In this document: positions 47,520 through 59,700 of the stretch, piece after piece
Layout of the letters: every line of letters begins with the position of its first letter
Position numbering within the stretch: position 1 is the first letter of the stretch
NCBI RefSeq assembly: GCF_964355755.1
Contig: NC_092677.1
Location: 8,315,001 to 8,379,000, forward strand
Length of the DNA: 64,000 nt
From: Antedon mediterranea
Lineage: Eukaryota; Echinodermata; Crinoidea; Comatulida; Antedonidae
Reading direction: 5' to 3'
Made by a program: the position numbers and the translations under genes
Notes under the pieces: generated by a model
Databases searched by the model: none
Told to the model about the DNA's origin: nothing
What the model saw: the letters and a program-made list of their open reading frames with translations, nothing else

Positions 47520-50500
47520 TCATTTACCAATCCATTCAGTCAAAATGACTGGAAAATACATTGGAGCGTCACCGCAAAGACAGAAAAGATGATTTGAATA
47601 AATTGTACTCACTACAAATGCCACACATGATTGGGCAATGCCTTCTAATAACTTTATGATGACATCTTTTTTCGGTGTGGCGTGTGCAAAATAACGAGGT
47701 TTGTTTGCACGGCGCTAAAAGAAAGTATAACAATCGCCTTTCATTAAACTGATGTAGGCCTACATCATAACGGGATGATAACAAATAATAGCGTTGAACA
47801 GTATAATATTATGTTAATTTTTGGAAGTTGTGTTGTTTTAAATCGGTATTATTCATTTTCATTACAATTTTGTAATTTTTGAAATGCGTAATATTATACT
47901 TTTATAAAAAAATACATAGCCCAATATTTTACCAACCAATAGACCGACGCGTGCAAACAATGATATATAATATAGTATGTATATATCAACGAAGTCCTCA
48001 TACCTAGTCCATACTTACTCGAACAGTCGGGTCCATAATAACCGTTGTCGCAAGAACATGAACAGTTCCCAATGTTCAGAGTGCCATTGACGCAATCCAG
48101 ATTACATTCTTTGAATTAAATTTGTATATGGATTAATGCCAAAAAAGATAAAACTTTCTCAGAAATAACATTCACTGTTTTTAAGTATAGAGATAATGGC
48201 TATTCCATTTTACATAATTATTTTTGTTTTAATCACAACTAAGATGTAAGCTAAAATCAGCTTCATCGATAGTTTTGGTAGAAAATTCACAAATAAGCCT
48301 ACCTTGACACGTATTTCCACTCCACGGGAACGGACAGTAACATCTGCACATATTTGATACAGATTCAAAGCCGCTTTGTTTCTCAAGGTAACCATCATTT
48401 TCACAAACAATTCTATCATTGCATTCTAATTTTTAAAAGAAGACATTGTTTAGAATATTTCTTGGTCATGCCAGCTCTATTAAATCCTACATTTTAAATC
48501 AAAATACATGCATCATATTAAAGAGTTTTTGATTTACGACGACATATCACCATCGCTTATTGTCTTGTTGGTCTGCGCATGTTATGCAGAGAATACATTT
48601 ATGTCCACACATGGGCACAATTATGAAATATGTATATTTACTGATAAACAGGGCAAACTTACCAACAGGCGGCTCATATTTCGGACATATATCCCAATCG
48701 TACTTTATTCCGGGACGTACATACTGTGTCCAGCAATTCGGTTCGTCTACATTACAAGTTGCTGAAATAGTATTAAGAGAGACAAATACAGTTTAAAATT
48801 TAATTTAACAAACTATGAAACTCTATCAGCATTGATTATGAACAAATAGTTAGGTCTCTAGTCTCAGGCCCTGGGTCTAAATGAATTAGAATACCAACAT
48901 TATAAATAAAACAGAAGACAAGACATTTAGTAAATCCAGATCAATTTCGTAAGAACGTACCATTACAAAACTCTCCCTTGTAGCCTGAAAAACAGTAGCA
49001 AGTACATGATGTTTCTACAACCAAACCGTTACAGGAATCACCAACTAAAAAGAATAGAACAAGAAGTGTTTTAGTTAAATGTTCTGAGCGCAAGTATCCA
49101 TGCAAAATGGTCTTAAACCCCAACAACACGAAAAAATTGGTCTGTTAAAATTTGTCTTCGTGTATTTCATTCCAATTATCTATGATAAGCTATAGTTCAG
49201 AAATAATAGTGACAACAATTTTAAACATATAATGTATTGTAATAAAAGGCTACCTATATTGTCATCTGCAGGGATCATCATCTTTGCTAATACTAATGCG
49301 TCTGACTGTTGTGTAATCGGTAGTGCATGTTGTCACCAATGTTGCTTCGTCAAGTAAAGTTTTGGTCATTGTTGTTGTCGACTCATCTGTGGTAGACTGT
49401 GTTGTCAATATTGTTGATTCGTCTGTTGTAGACTCTGTTGTCAGTATTGTCGACTCATCTGTTGTAGACTGTGTTGTCAATATTGTCGACCCATCCGTTG
49501 TTCGCTGTGTTGTCAATATTGTTGATCCGTCTGTTGTAGACTATGTTGTCAATATTGTCGACTCATCCGTTGTAGACTATGTTGTCAATATTGTCGACTC
49601 ATCCGTTGTAGACTCTGTTGTTAATATTGTTGATTCCTCTGTTGTATACTTTGTTGTCAATATTGTTGATTCATCTGTTGTTGGCTGTGTTGTTAATATT
49701 GTTGACTCATCTTTTGTAGAATGTGTTGTCAGTATTGTTGATCCGTCTGTTGTAGACTGTGTTGTCAATATTGTCCATTCCTGTGTTGTTGGCTGTGTTG
49801 TCCATATTGTCGACTCGTCTGTTGTAGACTGTGTTGTCAATATTGTCGACTCATCTGTTGTTCGCTGTGTTGTCAATATTGTTGATCCGTCTGTTGTAGA
49901 CTGTGTTGGCAATATTGTCGACTCATCCGTTGTAGACTCTGTTGTTAATATTGTTGATTCGTCTGTTGTATACTGTGTTGTCAATATTGTTGATTCGTCT
50001 GTTGTAGGCCGTGTTGGCAATATTGTCGACTCATCCGTTGTAGACTCTGTTGTTAATATTGTTGATTCGTCTGTTGTATACTGTGTTGTCAATATTGTTG
50101 ATCCGTCCGTTGTAGACTGTGTTGGCAATATTGTCGACTCATCCGTTGTAGACTCTGTTGTTAATATTGTTGGTTCGTCTGTTGTATACTGTGTTGTCAA
50201 TATTGTTGATTCGTCTGTTGTAGGCCGTGTTGTCAATATCGTTGGTTCGTCTGTTGTAGACTGTGTTGCCCATATTGTCGACTCGTCTGTTGTAGACAGT
50301 GGTTTCAATATTGTCGACTCACCTGTTGTTCGCTGTGTTGTCAATATTGTTGATCCGTCTGTTGTAGACTGTGTTGTCAATATTGTCGACTCATCCGTTG
50401 TAGACTCTGTTGTTAATATTGTTGATTCATCTGTGGTTGACTGTGTTGTCAATATTGATGATTTTGCTGTTGTTGACTGTGTTGTCAATATTGTCGACTC

Positions 50501-52938
50501 ACCTGTTTTAGACGGTGTTGTCCATATTGTTGACTCGTCTGTGGTAGACTGTGTTGTTAATGCTGTGTTTTGGACTGTTACAGCATCTGTTGTCATTTGT
50601 GTCTCACAGTTGTCGTCACTCCAACTAGTGTTGCATACACATCGACAACTCTCCTGATCAAGAATACCATGTGAGTTGCAATTCGGGTCCCATTCACATG
50701 TGCAACTGCTATTTGAGCTTGTACACGAGGTATCTATAATATACATGTTTGAGTGGTTAAATTATATACATCAAGATATTTAGGCTTAATAAGGTCAGTT
50801 CTTTATAATACATCGCAAAATGGTGGTTTGATAAACATACTTAAAGAAATGAAATTGTCAAAAAATCAGATGCTTAGCATAAATATGTACAATCAATTAA
50901 AAATAAACATGTACACAAAGTGCATACTATGCATGTTATATCATATTATTAACTCACCACATAACCCATTTCTACACCATCCCGAACCGGACGAACAACC
51001 TGTACACTGTGCACCAGTTTGGTAAGGATCTATCCCGGTTTGGTACATTCCTCTAACGCAAAACAAACAGTTTATCTGTCATAGTCTCTAAGATGTATAA
51101 GTGTTATACACAATATATGCATATGCCTGCATATACTATAATATTACTCAAGGTGGATAATTCCTCATCTTTCCCACGTTTAAATTTAAAAATCCTGGAT
51201 CCATCTTGGCAGCGCTAATCTCAGTAGGAATAGGAAGGACTTCAAAGATCGATATTGTTTACATTTTAATGTGAATCGTAAGAAAACGGAAAATTAAGGT
51301 ATTATTATTCTTATTTAGTGATTAACTAGCCTGTCGTTTACAGACTGTACTTACGTCATTGTTGTAAAATTAAATAATAAATAAACTGCATACACAGTAC
51401 TGTATGTGTACAGTTTATGTTGCAATAGAAACGATAATAAGAAGAGACAATGATTCTGGTACGTACGATACATTACACCGTATACACAATCTTCCATAAA
51501 ATTAATTCAAGAATTAGTTCTAACTCTTCAAAATATCATAAGACACGTTCTTCCTCACTAAATAGATTAAATTTGCTCATATCAGCCTGGAGGGGTTGCG
51601 TAACTGGTGATTTAAAGGGTAATTATTATTTTCTCTATTATTTTTATATCGACTTACACTTCTGCGAAGTTGCATTTGAAATACCATATGTTAGTTCTGT
51701 TGATGTTAGCTTTATCATCGACCAGTTGTGAGCAGTATGTTTGGCCACATCCCATTCTTGTCATCTCGGCCCATACAAGCTAAGAATATAAATACTAACA
51801 ATACTGAAAATAACAATAATTCATTGTATTATTTACTATCTGCAGTGACTGACTCATAATGTATACATTGAGGCAAACGTTTAAATGTACTGCAGTTAAA
51901 ATTTATTACTGCAGCAACTCCAGTATGATAATTTTGGCATGATTCCCTAACCTAAACCTACCAACTTGTATGCGTAGCAGTAGTCTTGTGGATATACACA
52001 GTCTCGTGTATAGTAGTCGTACAATTTACCCAAAGCAAACCAGCTGCTAACAGAATAGTGTATCCTGAATGACGTCATGTGTGTGATGCCTTCAAAGTGG
52101 TTATACTTTGATGGGCTGGGGTATTTGCATGTTTCTGTCGAATTTGTTGCTGAATTTTCTAGTTCGTCATCCCATTGCTAATTTAAGAACAAGAAAAGCA
52201 TGAAAGCAACTGGTTATTGTTGTAGGGTGTATGACATAGGTGGGTGTATGACGTGGGTAGGTGTATGACGTGGGTGGTTGTATGACGGGTGGGTGTACGA
52301 TGGTTGTCTGTATGACGTGTTGGTATATGTTGGGTGTGTATATGATGTGGGTGTGTGTCAGTGTATGTTTAGTGGATTTATGTTGGACTTGAGTACAATA
52401 GGGGTGTGTAACCAATAACTTAGCTAGACTGATAATAATTTGGGCCCACAAAAGAAACTAATGGCCGCCTTTACTTACATGGAATCATGGTTTACCCTTA
52501 TACTATGGAAAATATGTACTGTACCTAATTCAAATTAATATAAACGCCGCACAACTGTTTACGTACAATACAAAAAGTAAATTCTCTGTTAGTTTTTAAA
52601 GTAGTTAAATGTATTCAATCTAGGACTCAATATATGTTACGTCTACATACCACAATATTCATATTTATTGCCTCGGGAGTAACAAGACTTCTACCTTCAT
52701 TGTGTTCATCCACAATTAACACTCTCTCTGATTCAGATACGGAATCAAGATTTGTATACGTTGTTGGCTCGAACGTTAATGGTTTTACAGTGGTGGTGGT
52801 ACTAGGTAGGCCTACCGGGTTCGAGTCGTATTCCTCCAACAAACCAAGTTCAAAATCTTCAAAAAGTATTGAAAATTCACATTGATGAGTATACAAAGTA
52901 AATAAAATCAGAAAATATAATATATCATAGGAATTCAT
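47520..52938 (-). CDS. Gene B: CAP-EGF-mucin-like-ShK protein with two in-frame TAG codons
   Basis: Minus-strand exons: 52938-52651, 52177-51962, 51779-51658, 51052-50958, 50733-(about 49294), 49044-48961, 48761-48663, 48425-48303, 48108-48019, 47715-47613, and a tentative last exon 47548-47520. The signal peptide starts MNSYDILYFLILFTLYTH. Exon lengths 122, 95, 123 and 90 equal those of gene A. Order: CAP, hinge, EGF, Thr/Ser repeats, short EGF, Cys-Trp module, two EGF, ShK. The repeat exon has TAG at 49577-49579 and 49541-49543, both in frame, so translation would stop after 625 residues; all downstream exons still read open. The donor ending the repeat exon is weak (A|gtatta at 49293). It may be a null allele, a recent pseudogene or a shortened protein. 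Confidence 0.75.
47613..49044 (-). CDS. Gene B C-terminal modules (exons 6-10)
   Basis: Short EGF (49044-48961, CTCYCFSGYKGEFC), Cys-Trp module (48761-48663, CNVDEPNCWTQYVRPG), EGF (48425-48303, CRCYCPFPWSGNTC), EGF (48108-48019, CSCSCDNGYYGPDC), ShK (47715-47613, CKQTSLFCTRHTEKRC...CPIMCGIC). All are open and properly spliced although they lie behind the TAG codons. Confidence 0.8.
49294..50733 (-). CDS. Gene B fused EGF and Thr/Ser-repeat exon
   Basis: The exon begins with an EGF (SCTSSNSSCTCEWDPNC...CRCVCNTSWSDDNC) and runs without a splice donor into about 32 copies of a 12-residue (36-bp) unit of the form STTDESTILTTQ. In genes A and C an intron separates EGF from linker, so the intron was lost here or the two exons fused. 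Two neighbouring units carry TAG in place of CAG. The unit is Thr/Ser-rich and suited to dense O-glycosylation. Confidence 0.75.
49390..50560 (-). repeat. 36-bp coding tandem repeat of gene B
   Basis: About 32 units with the plus-strand pattern gttgtcaatattgtcgactc followed by atccgttgtagactct or close variants. Larger repeats of several units (around 49860-50220) are near-identical, showing recent expansion. The same period leaves other frames open on both strands. Confidence 0.85.
50958..52938 (-). CDS. Gene B signal peptide, CAP domain and hinge (exons 1-4)
   Basis: Key segments: IVDEHNEGRSLVTPEAINMN, WDDELENSATNSTETC, HFEGITHMTSF, VWAEMTRMGCGQTYC, and hinge CTGCSSGSGWCRNGLC. The residues before the signature Trp are CYAYKLLV, so the canonical CAP His is missing here too. 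Exon 1 carries a short Thr run (STTTTVKP) before the domain. Confidence 0.82.
52224..52325. repeat. Degenerate ~16-bp minisatellite in gene B intron 1
   Basis: Variants of gtgtatgacgtgggtg repeat about six times. Confidence 0.65.
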
Positions 52939-53720
52939 GTTTAAACGTAATTTCCGATCGGTAGAATGAAATACAGTGAATTTGGTTAACGTAATTTCGC
53001 AGCAACAACATAACCTCTTCAGTACATAGTATTCTGCCTAACCCTTATGTCACAGCGCCATCTATATGTTATTCTGGGTGAGGAAACTACTGTTAGTATA
53101 AGGATAAAGTTCGTAAGTAAATAAATGAAGAGAATTAATATTGTTTACATTTATGTTTCAGCTGTTTAAAAATGGTTACAGATACGGTAGATATACCATA
53201 GATATCGTTTTTTAATGTTGTAATTTATATCAGTTTTAGACCTTCTGTATTTAATGTGGGTTCACTAAAATCTGTTACCCAATTGGGGTTTTTTTAAACT
53301 ATAGGCCCATTTGATTTTGTAATTTTATATTCTGCATATTGCAGTGAAAATTGTGCATAAAATAGTGGAAAGCGTCATGTCACAGGAAAAATAAAATAGC
53401 ACTGTTGACCAATCAAATGTTCTAAACATTACATAAATTAAAACATTATTGAAAATATTCCAGATTGTAAGTTTTAAGAAAACACATACACCTGAGGTAA
53501 AAGTAACTGAGAAGCTAAAAAACTTATTAAGTAAAAATAGTCAGACTGAATATTTGAAAATAACTTACAGAGCTCTTAATGAATATATTATGCAAATTAT
53601 TGTTCAGGTGTGGTGACGGCAAGGAGTTTTTTTTAGTTGTGGCTTCTTCATTCATTACAAATTTAGAAATTTAGGCAAAACAAAGCGCAGTGTTTGATTG
53701 AAGGGAATGACATTAAAGTA
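52939..53720. promoter_or_regulatory. Head-to-head intergenic region between genes B and C
   Basis: About 780 bp separate the two start codons on opposite strands. It must hold both 5' UTRs and both promoters unless untranslated first exons lie elsewhere. It is AT-rich; no CpG cluster or convincing TATA box was recognised. Confidence 0.45.
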
Positions 53721-56700
53721 ATGATGTTACAAATATGCTTCGTTTTTATGGTTTTTTCGAGTATAATTCTTCAAACTTTTGCCGTAAATTTTGAAGATAT
53801 TGGGCTTGGTTTCCATGATGAAAACGGAACGGACTTTGAAAGCCTAGGCCTAGTAACGAATGATACGGCTGATTCGTCAACGCCAGTTCCTAACCTAGAC
53901 CGGCTGTCTGACTTTGAGATAGGGTTGGTATTGGAAGAATTTAATGATGGAAGAAGGGCGGTTGTTCCAGAAGGATCTAATATGAATATTTTGGTGAGTT
54001 TATTATCAAAACACAATATACATATTCGTCTAAATAGTGAAATAATAGATTTATATAGCTGTGTTATTCAACCTCAATAGGCTGTTTAGAAATTCAAGAG
54101 ACACTTTTATTAAGGAAACACTTTTCGTTTAATCGAGCGGTAATATTAACACTACACCCCGTCCCTATTGTGCGATATGCAGATTATGCCTAAGGGGACG
54201 CTTTTGTTCTCGTAATAGATGTTACACTGTAGGCCTATGCATAAGCGTGTGTGATAGATTTCTTTCTTGTGATTATTTTTTGTTCAAAGGCATGGAGTAA
54301 TTATCTTGAAAGTGCAGCTCAGAATTCAACAGACAGTTGTGATTATCCCAGCAGTACCGCTGATGTAGACCTCTTATTAAAAAGGGTTATTCACTTTGAA
54401 GGTGTTACACATATGACGTCATTTAGGATACCTACATCGGTTTATAGCTGGTATGATTTGGGAAACTATTATAATTATTCGTCAAGAGCTTGCAATGCAG
54501 TTGCTGCTGATTATTGTTACGTCTACAAATTGGTAAGTAAATGGAAATATTTTTAATTGAAAGGACTATTCGGTTTGCGATAACTAGGGCTATAAATGAG
54601 TATGTCTAATGTCACCGCTTGAACCTAGAATTCAACAATATAAGCGAGAAAGCGCGTGCGCACACTGACGTAGCCTAACTCAGAGGTCGTCGCAAATAGA
54701 ACCCCTTCAAAATATAAAATCAATATAATTGTATCGCCCACAATGTAGATTGGTATAATAATGTTATGCTATTTTAACGAGATACAGTAAACTATATTAA
54801 ATACATTATTTTTAGTAATTTATACATTAAAATTAAAGGTTGCAATTTTATTAATATAAAATAGCTTTTAAAAGAAAATATGCATTAATCACCTACAAAT
54901 ACTAGTTTTCATACTACAGTGATTACATTGAAAACTATTTCAACCTTTAAATACAGTACAGTATGATACAAGGCAAATTATACTTTCTTTATTTAAAATT
55001 TCACATAGAAACATTTTAAAACGCTACTACTAAATGCAAAGTTATATCTGATCAAATGAACTAAGTTAGACCATTGTTTGGAGGTATGCATGGCAACTGC
55101 AAACTATTTCGAAATTGTCTATATCTTCGGAATACTGATCTACTACTTATTAGAATATCTATTTTTTCATTAATATTTTTTTGGTAATGCAATAATAATT
55201 ATAAATATTTACAATACTTTAGTTAACTTGGGCAGATATGACAGAAATAGGATGTGCACAGACCTTTTGTCCGGTTCTTTTCGATGAGAAAATGGCAATA
55301 AACAGAACTGATATATGGTATTTTAAATGTAATTTTAGAGAAGTGTAAGTGCCATTATTATATTTTTGTTGAGAATATGAATAATGCAAAACGAAATGTA
55401 AAAAATGTTTATGGATGTTGAATTATAATTTGATTTAGAGTAAATTCAAAGTGTAATTTATTAGATATTTTTAGTTCAGTAGCTTATTTAGAATTTTTCA
55501 AAAATTGTTTATGCAGATATACAATACTAAATACAGTAGTAGGATACGGACAACCCTATTCAGGTAGACACCTCAGAATCGGAATAATTTTATTAATCTC
55601 CAACGAAGAAATTAATTTGTGTCAAAACAATTAAAATAGTAAATATTAAATATATTTCATGAGACATCCTTATTTGGGAACACTTTCTCGTAAAACAAAT
55701 GAGGCGCAACATATATGTTATTATAACCCTTATTCATGGTCACCAGCTTATATTAACTGGAAAATGTTTTTGGGACCCGAAGTCCACATAATAGATGTTC
55801 TACTGTAGGTATACTTAATACATTTACATTCAAAATTTATTTTCAAAAACATAGACAATAACAATTGTATTGTAAATTATATTTAATCAACAGAGGAATG
55901 TATCATACAAATATAGATCCGTACCTAAATGGGACATCGTGTTCTGAATGCTCAACTGGGTCAGGTTGGTGTAATTACGGTCTTTGCGGTAAGTGTTGCT
56001 ACTGTAATATATACACTACTGTACCTACACTTTTAAACTGTATGCGACAAAGAAGTGCGTTGTACCCATACAGGGACACAATGACGTGATACCACTACTA
56101 CAGTAGTTTGATATTGTAGATAGACGGCCAACTAGACGAGTATTATCAGGGAACTAAATCTGCAAATCCAAAAATAGATTTTAAAAATTGCTTCGATCCT
56201 CCCAGCATTGTGCCTTTTTTAAATGATATTTTAAATGTGTTTAAAATCAATGTTTTAACGATATTTTAAATGTAATATTAGTTTGTACTGTATGTAAATT
56301 TGTTATTTTTGATTTGTACATATTTTATATTTTAATGAACTTTTTATTTATATCTGAATGTAAATTTAGCACAATTCATATTTTTCTGCAATGACATTAT
56401 TTTTAATACACCAAAAATTGAATTGAAAATTGAAAAGAAAGTGATGGCAACAAGACATGAATGCACTCGTCCAAATGGCCGCTCTATTAGCAACAATAAC
56501 CTAAACTATTATTAACCACTTAAATAAGACTTAATAACGTAATAAATACACATTTACAATCCTGTTTTCTATGGTTTTGTTTAAAGATAACTCATGTACA
56601 CTTCTGAACGAAAACTGTTCGTGTGAATGGGAATCAACGTGCAATAACCAAGGCAGCAGGGATGAAGATTCTTGTCGTTGTAAATGCGAGGATGGATGGA

Positions 56701-56727
56701 GTGGAAATAACTGTGAAATTGCTCCAC
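53721..56727 (+). CDS. Gene C signal peptide, CAP, hinge and first EGF (exons 1-5)
   Basis: CAP landmarks: IGLVLEEFNDGRRAVVPEGS, AWSNYLESAAQNSTDSC, HFEGVTHMTSF and LTWADMTEIGCAQTFC. As in A and B, the position of the canonical His is taken by another residue (CYVYKL before the Trp region). Exon 5 is the EGF. Confidence 0.85.
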
Positions 56728-59700
56728 GTAAGAATACACGAATTTTTATCTAAAGATATTATAATAATTACTGTATGGTAACAGTGCATCATTCATTAAA
56801 AAAATATTATTTATCTAGATTCTAGTAAACTGGTTACTCGTACTATTATAATCAAATAAACTAGCAATGTCTATTATTAACTGTATCAGTATAAGTAGTA
56901 GCCTATACTTAACACTAAAGAAATAGATCTCATATACCCTATTCTTTCCTAGTCGAGTGTAGTACTGAACCTTCTTTTTAAAAATATATCAACAGCAACT
57001 TCCGTCACGACAGACCACGTGATTGTAACTGTAAAGTCAACTGCAACAACCGGTGACGAGTCGACGCTATCCGAGTATTCAACAGAACTAACCTACGCGG
57101 AAAATGAATATTCAACGGCTACAACGGATGGAAATAACGATATGGAATCTCATTTAACGTCAACAAAATATCTCATAACAAGACAAACAGGACATACCAC
57201 CGAAAAAGAAATTACGTTGCCGACAACCGATCAAACAATAGGTCAAACAATAGAAAATGTGTCATCTAAAACAGAACATATTATACATGTTTTGCAAACA
57301 ACGGAGGCGCCAACCTATGAATTGGAAACAACAGCAACGACATCTACAGATGAATATACGATAATGTACACTGTAATAGATGAAGACTCAACTTTATTTG
57401 TGACAGAAACAAAGGATTTACATGATACCGTGCGCACAAGAAAGAAAGTAGAAACTACTTGGTCAACGACAGATGGTACAACAGAAAAAGAACAAACTAC
57501 TTCGCCGACGACAGATCATACAACAGAAAAAGAACAAACTACTTGGTCAATGACAGATCGGACAACAGAAAACGAACAAACTACTTTGTCGACGACAGAT
57601 CACACAACAGAAAACGAACAAACTACTTTGTCGACGACAGATCATACAACAGAAAAAGAACAAACTACTTGGTCAACGACAGATGGTACAACAGAAAAAG
57701 AACAAACTACTTCGCCGACGACAGATCATACAACAGAAAAAGAACAAACTACTTGGTCAACGACAGATGGTACAACAGAAAAAGAACAAACTACTTCGCC
57801 GACGACAGATCACACAACAGAAAAAGAACAAACTACTTGGTCGACGACAGATCATACAACAGAAAAAGAACACACTACTTGGTCAACGACAGATGGTACA
57901 ACAGAAAAAGAACAAACTACTTCTCCGACGACAGATCATACAACAGAAAAAGAACAAACTACTTGGTCGACGACAGATCATACAACAGAAAAAGAACAAA
58001 CTACTTGGTCAACGACAGATGGTACAACAGAAAAAGAACAAACTACTTCTCCGACGACAGATCATACAACAGAAAAAGAACAAACTACTTGGTCAACGAC
58101 AGATCGGAAAACAGAAAACGAACAAACTACTTTGTCGATGACAGATCACACAACAGAAAAAGAAGAAACTACTTGGCCGACAACAGATCGCACAACAGAA
58201 AAAGAACAAACTCCTTGGTCGATGACAGATCACACAACAGAAAAAGGACAAACTACTTGGCCGACAACAGATCAAACAACAGAAAAAGAAAAAACTACGT
58301 TGTCGACGACAGATCAAACAACAGAAAAAGTAGAAACGACTCTGCAAACTACAGACTACACAACCGAACCAATAGAAACGACTATGGTAACAACCAATCA
58401 AACAACAGGAAAGATACAAACTACTTGGTCGACGACAGATCGAACAACAGAACATGGACAAACTACTGGGACGACAACAGATCCCACAACAGAAAAAGAA
58501 CAAACCACGTGGTCGACACCGGATCGCACAACAGAAAATGTAGAAACTACACTGCAAACTACAGACTACACAACCGAACCAATAGAAACGACAATAGAAA
58601 CGACTATGGCAACAAGCGATCAAACAACAGAAAGGGTACAAACTACCTGGCCGACGACAGGTCGCACAACAGAAAAAGAACAAACTACATTGCAAACTAC
58701 AGACTACATAACCGAACAAATAGAAACGACTATGGCATCAATTGATCAAACAAGGGAAAGGGTACAAACTACCTGGCCGACGACAGGTCGCACAACAGAA
58801 AAAGAACAAACTACATTGCAAACTACAGACTACATAACCGAACAAATAGAAACGACTATGGCAACAACCGATCAAACTACTTGGTCGACGACAGATCGTA
58901 TAACAGAAAAAGAACAAACTACTTGGTCGACGACAGATCACACAGCAGAAAAAGAACAAACTACTTGGTCGACGACAGATCTTACAACAGAAAAAGAACA
59001 AACTACTTGGTCGACGACAGATCACACAGCAGAAAAAGAACAAACTACTTGGTCGACAACAGATCACACAACAGAAAATTCAGAAACGACTCAACAAACT
59101 ACAGACTACACAACCAAATCAATAGAAACGACTATGGCAACAACCGATCGCACAATAGAAAACGAACAAACTACTTGGTCGACGACAGATCGTACAACAG
59201 AAAAAGAACAAACTACTTGGTCGACGACAGATCGTATAACAGAAAAAGAACAAACTACTTGGTCTACGACAGATCACACTACAGAAAAAGAACAAACTAC
59301 TTGGTCTACGACAGATCACACAACAGAAAAAGAACAAACTACTTTGTCGACGACAGATCACACAACAGAAAATTCAGAAACGACTCAACAAACTACAGAT
59401 TACACAACCAAATCAATAGAAACGACTATGGTAACAACCGATCGCACAACAGAAAACGAACAAACTACTTGGTCGACGACAGATCGTACAACAGAAAAAG
59501 AACAAACTACTTGGTCGACGACAGATCGTATAACAGAAAAAGAACAAACTACTTGGTCTACGACAGATCACACTACAGAAAAAGAACAAACTACTTGGTC
59601 TACGACAGATCACACAACAGAAAAAGAACAAACTACTTTGTCGACGACAGATCACACAACAGAAAAACAAGAAACTACTTGGCCGACAACAGATCGCACA

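Noticed and set aside
49323-50657. 444-codon open frame on the plus strand (VVDSSVVDCVVNIVD-type)
   Set aside because: Antisense shadow of gene B's 36-bp repeats. It is longer than the sense frame only because the sense frame has TAG codons; flanking exons on the minus strand fix the coding strand.
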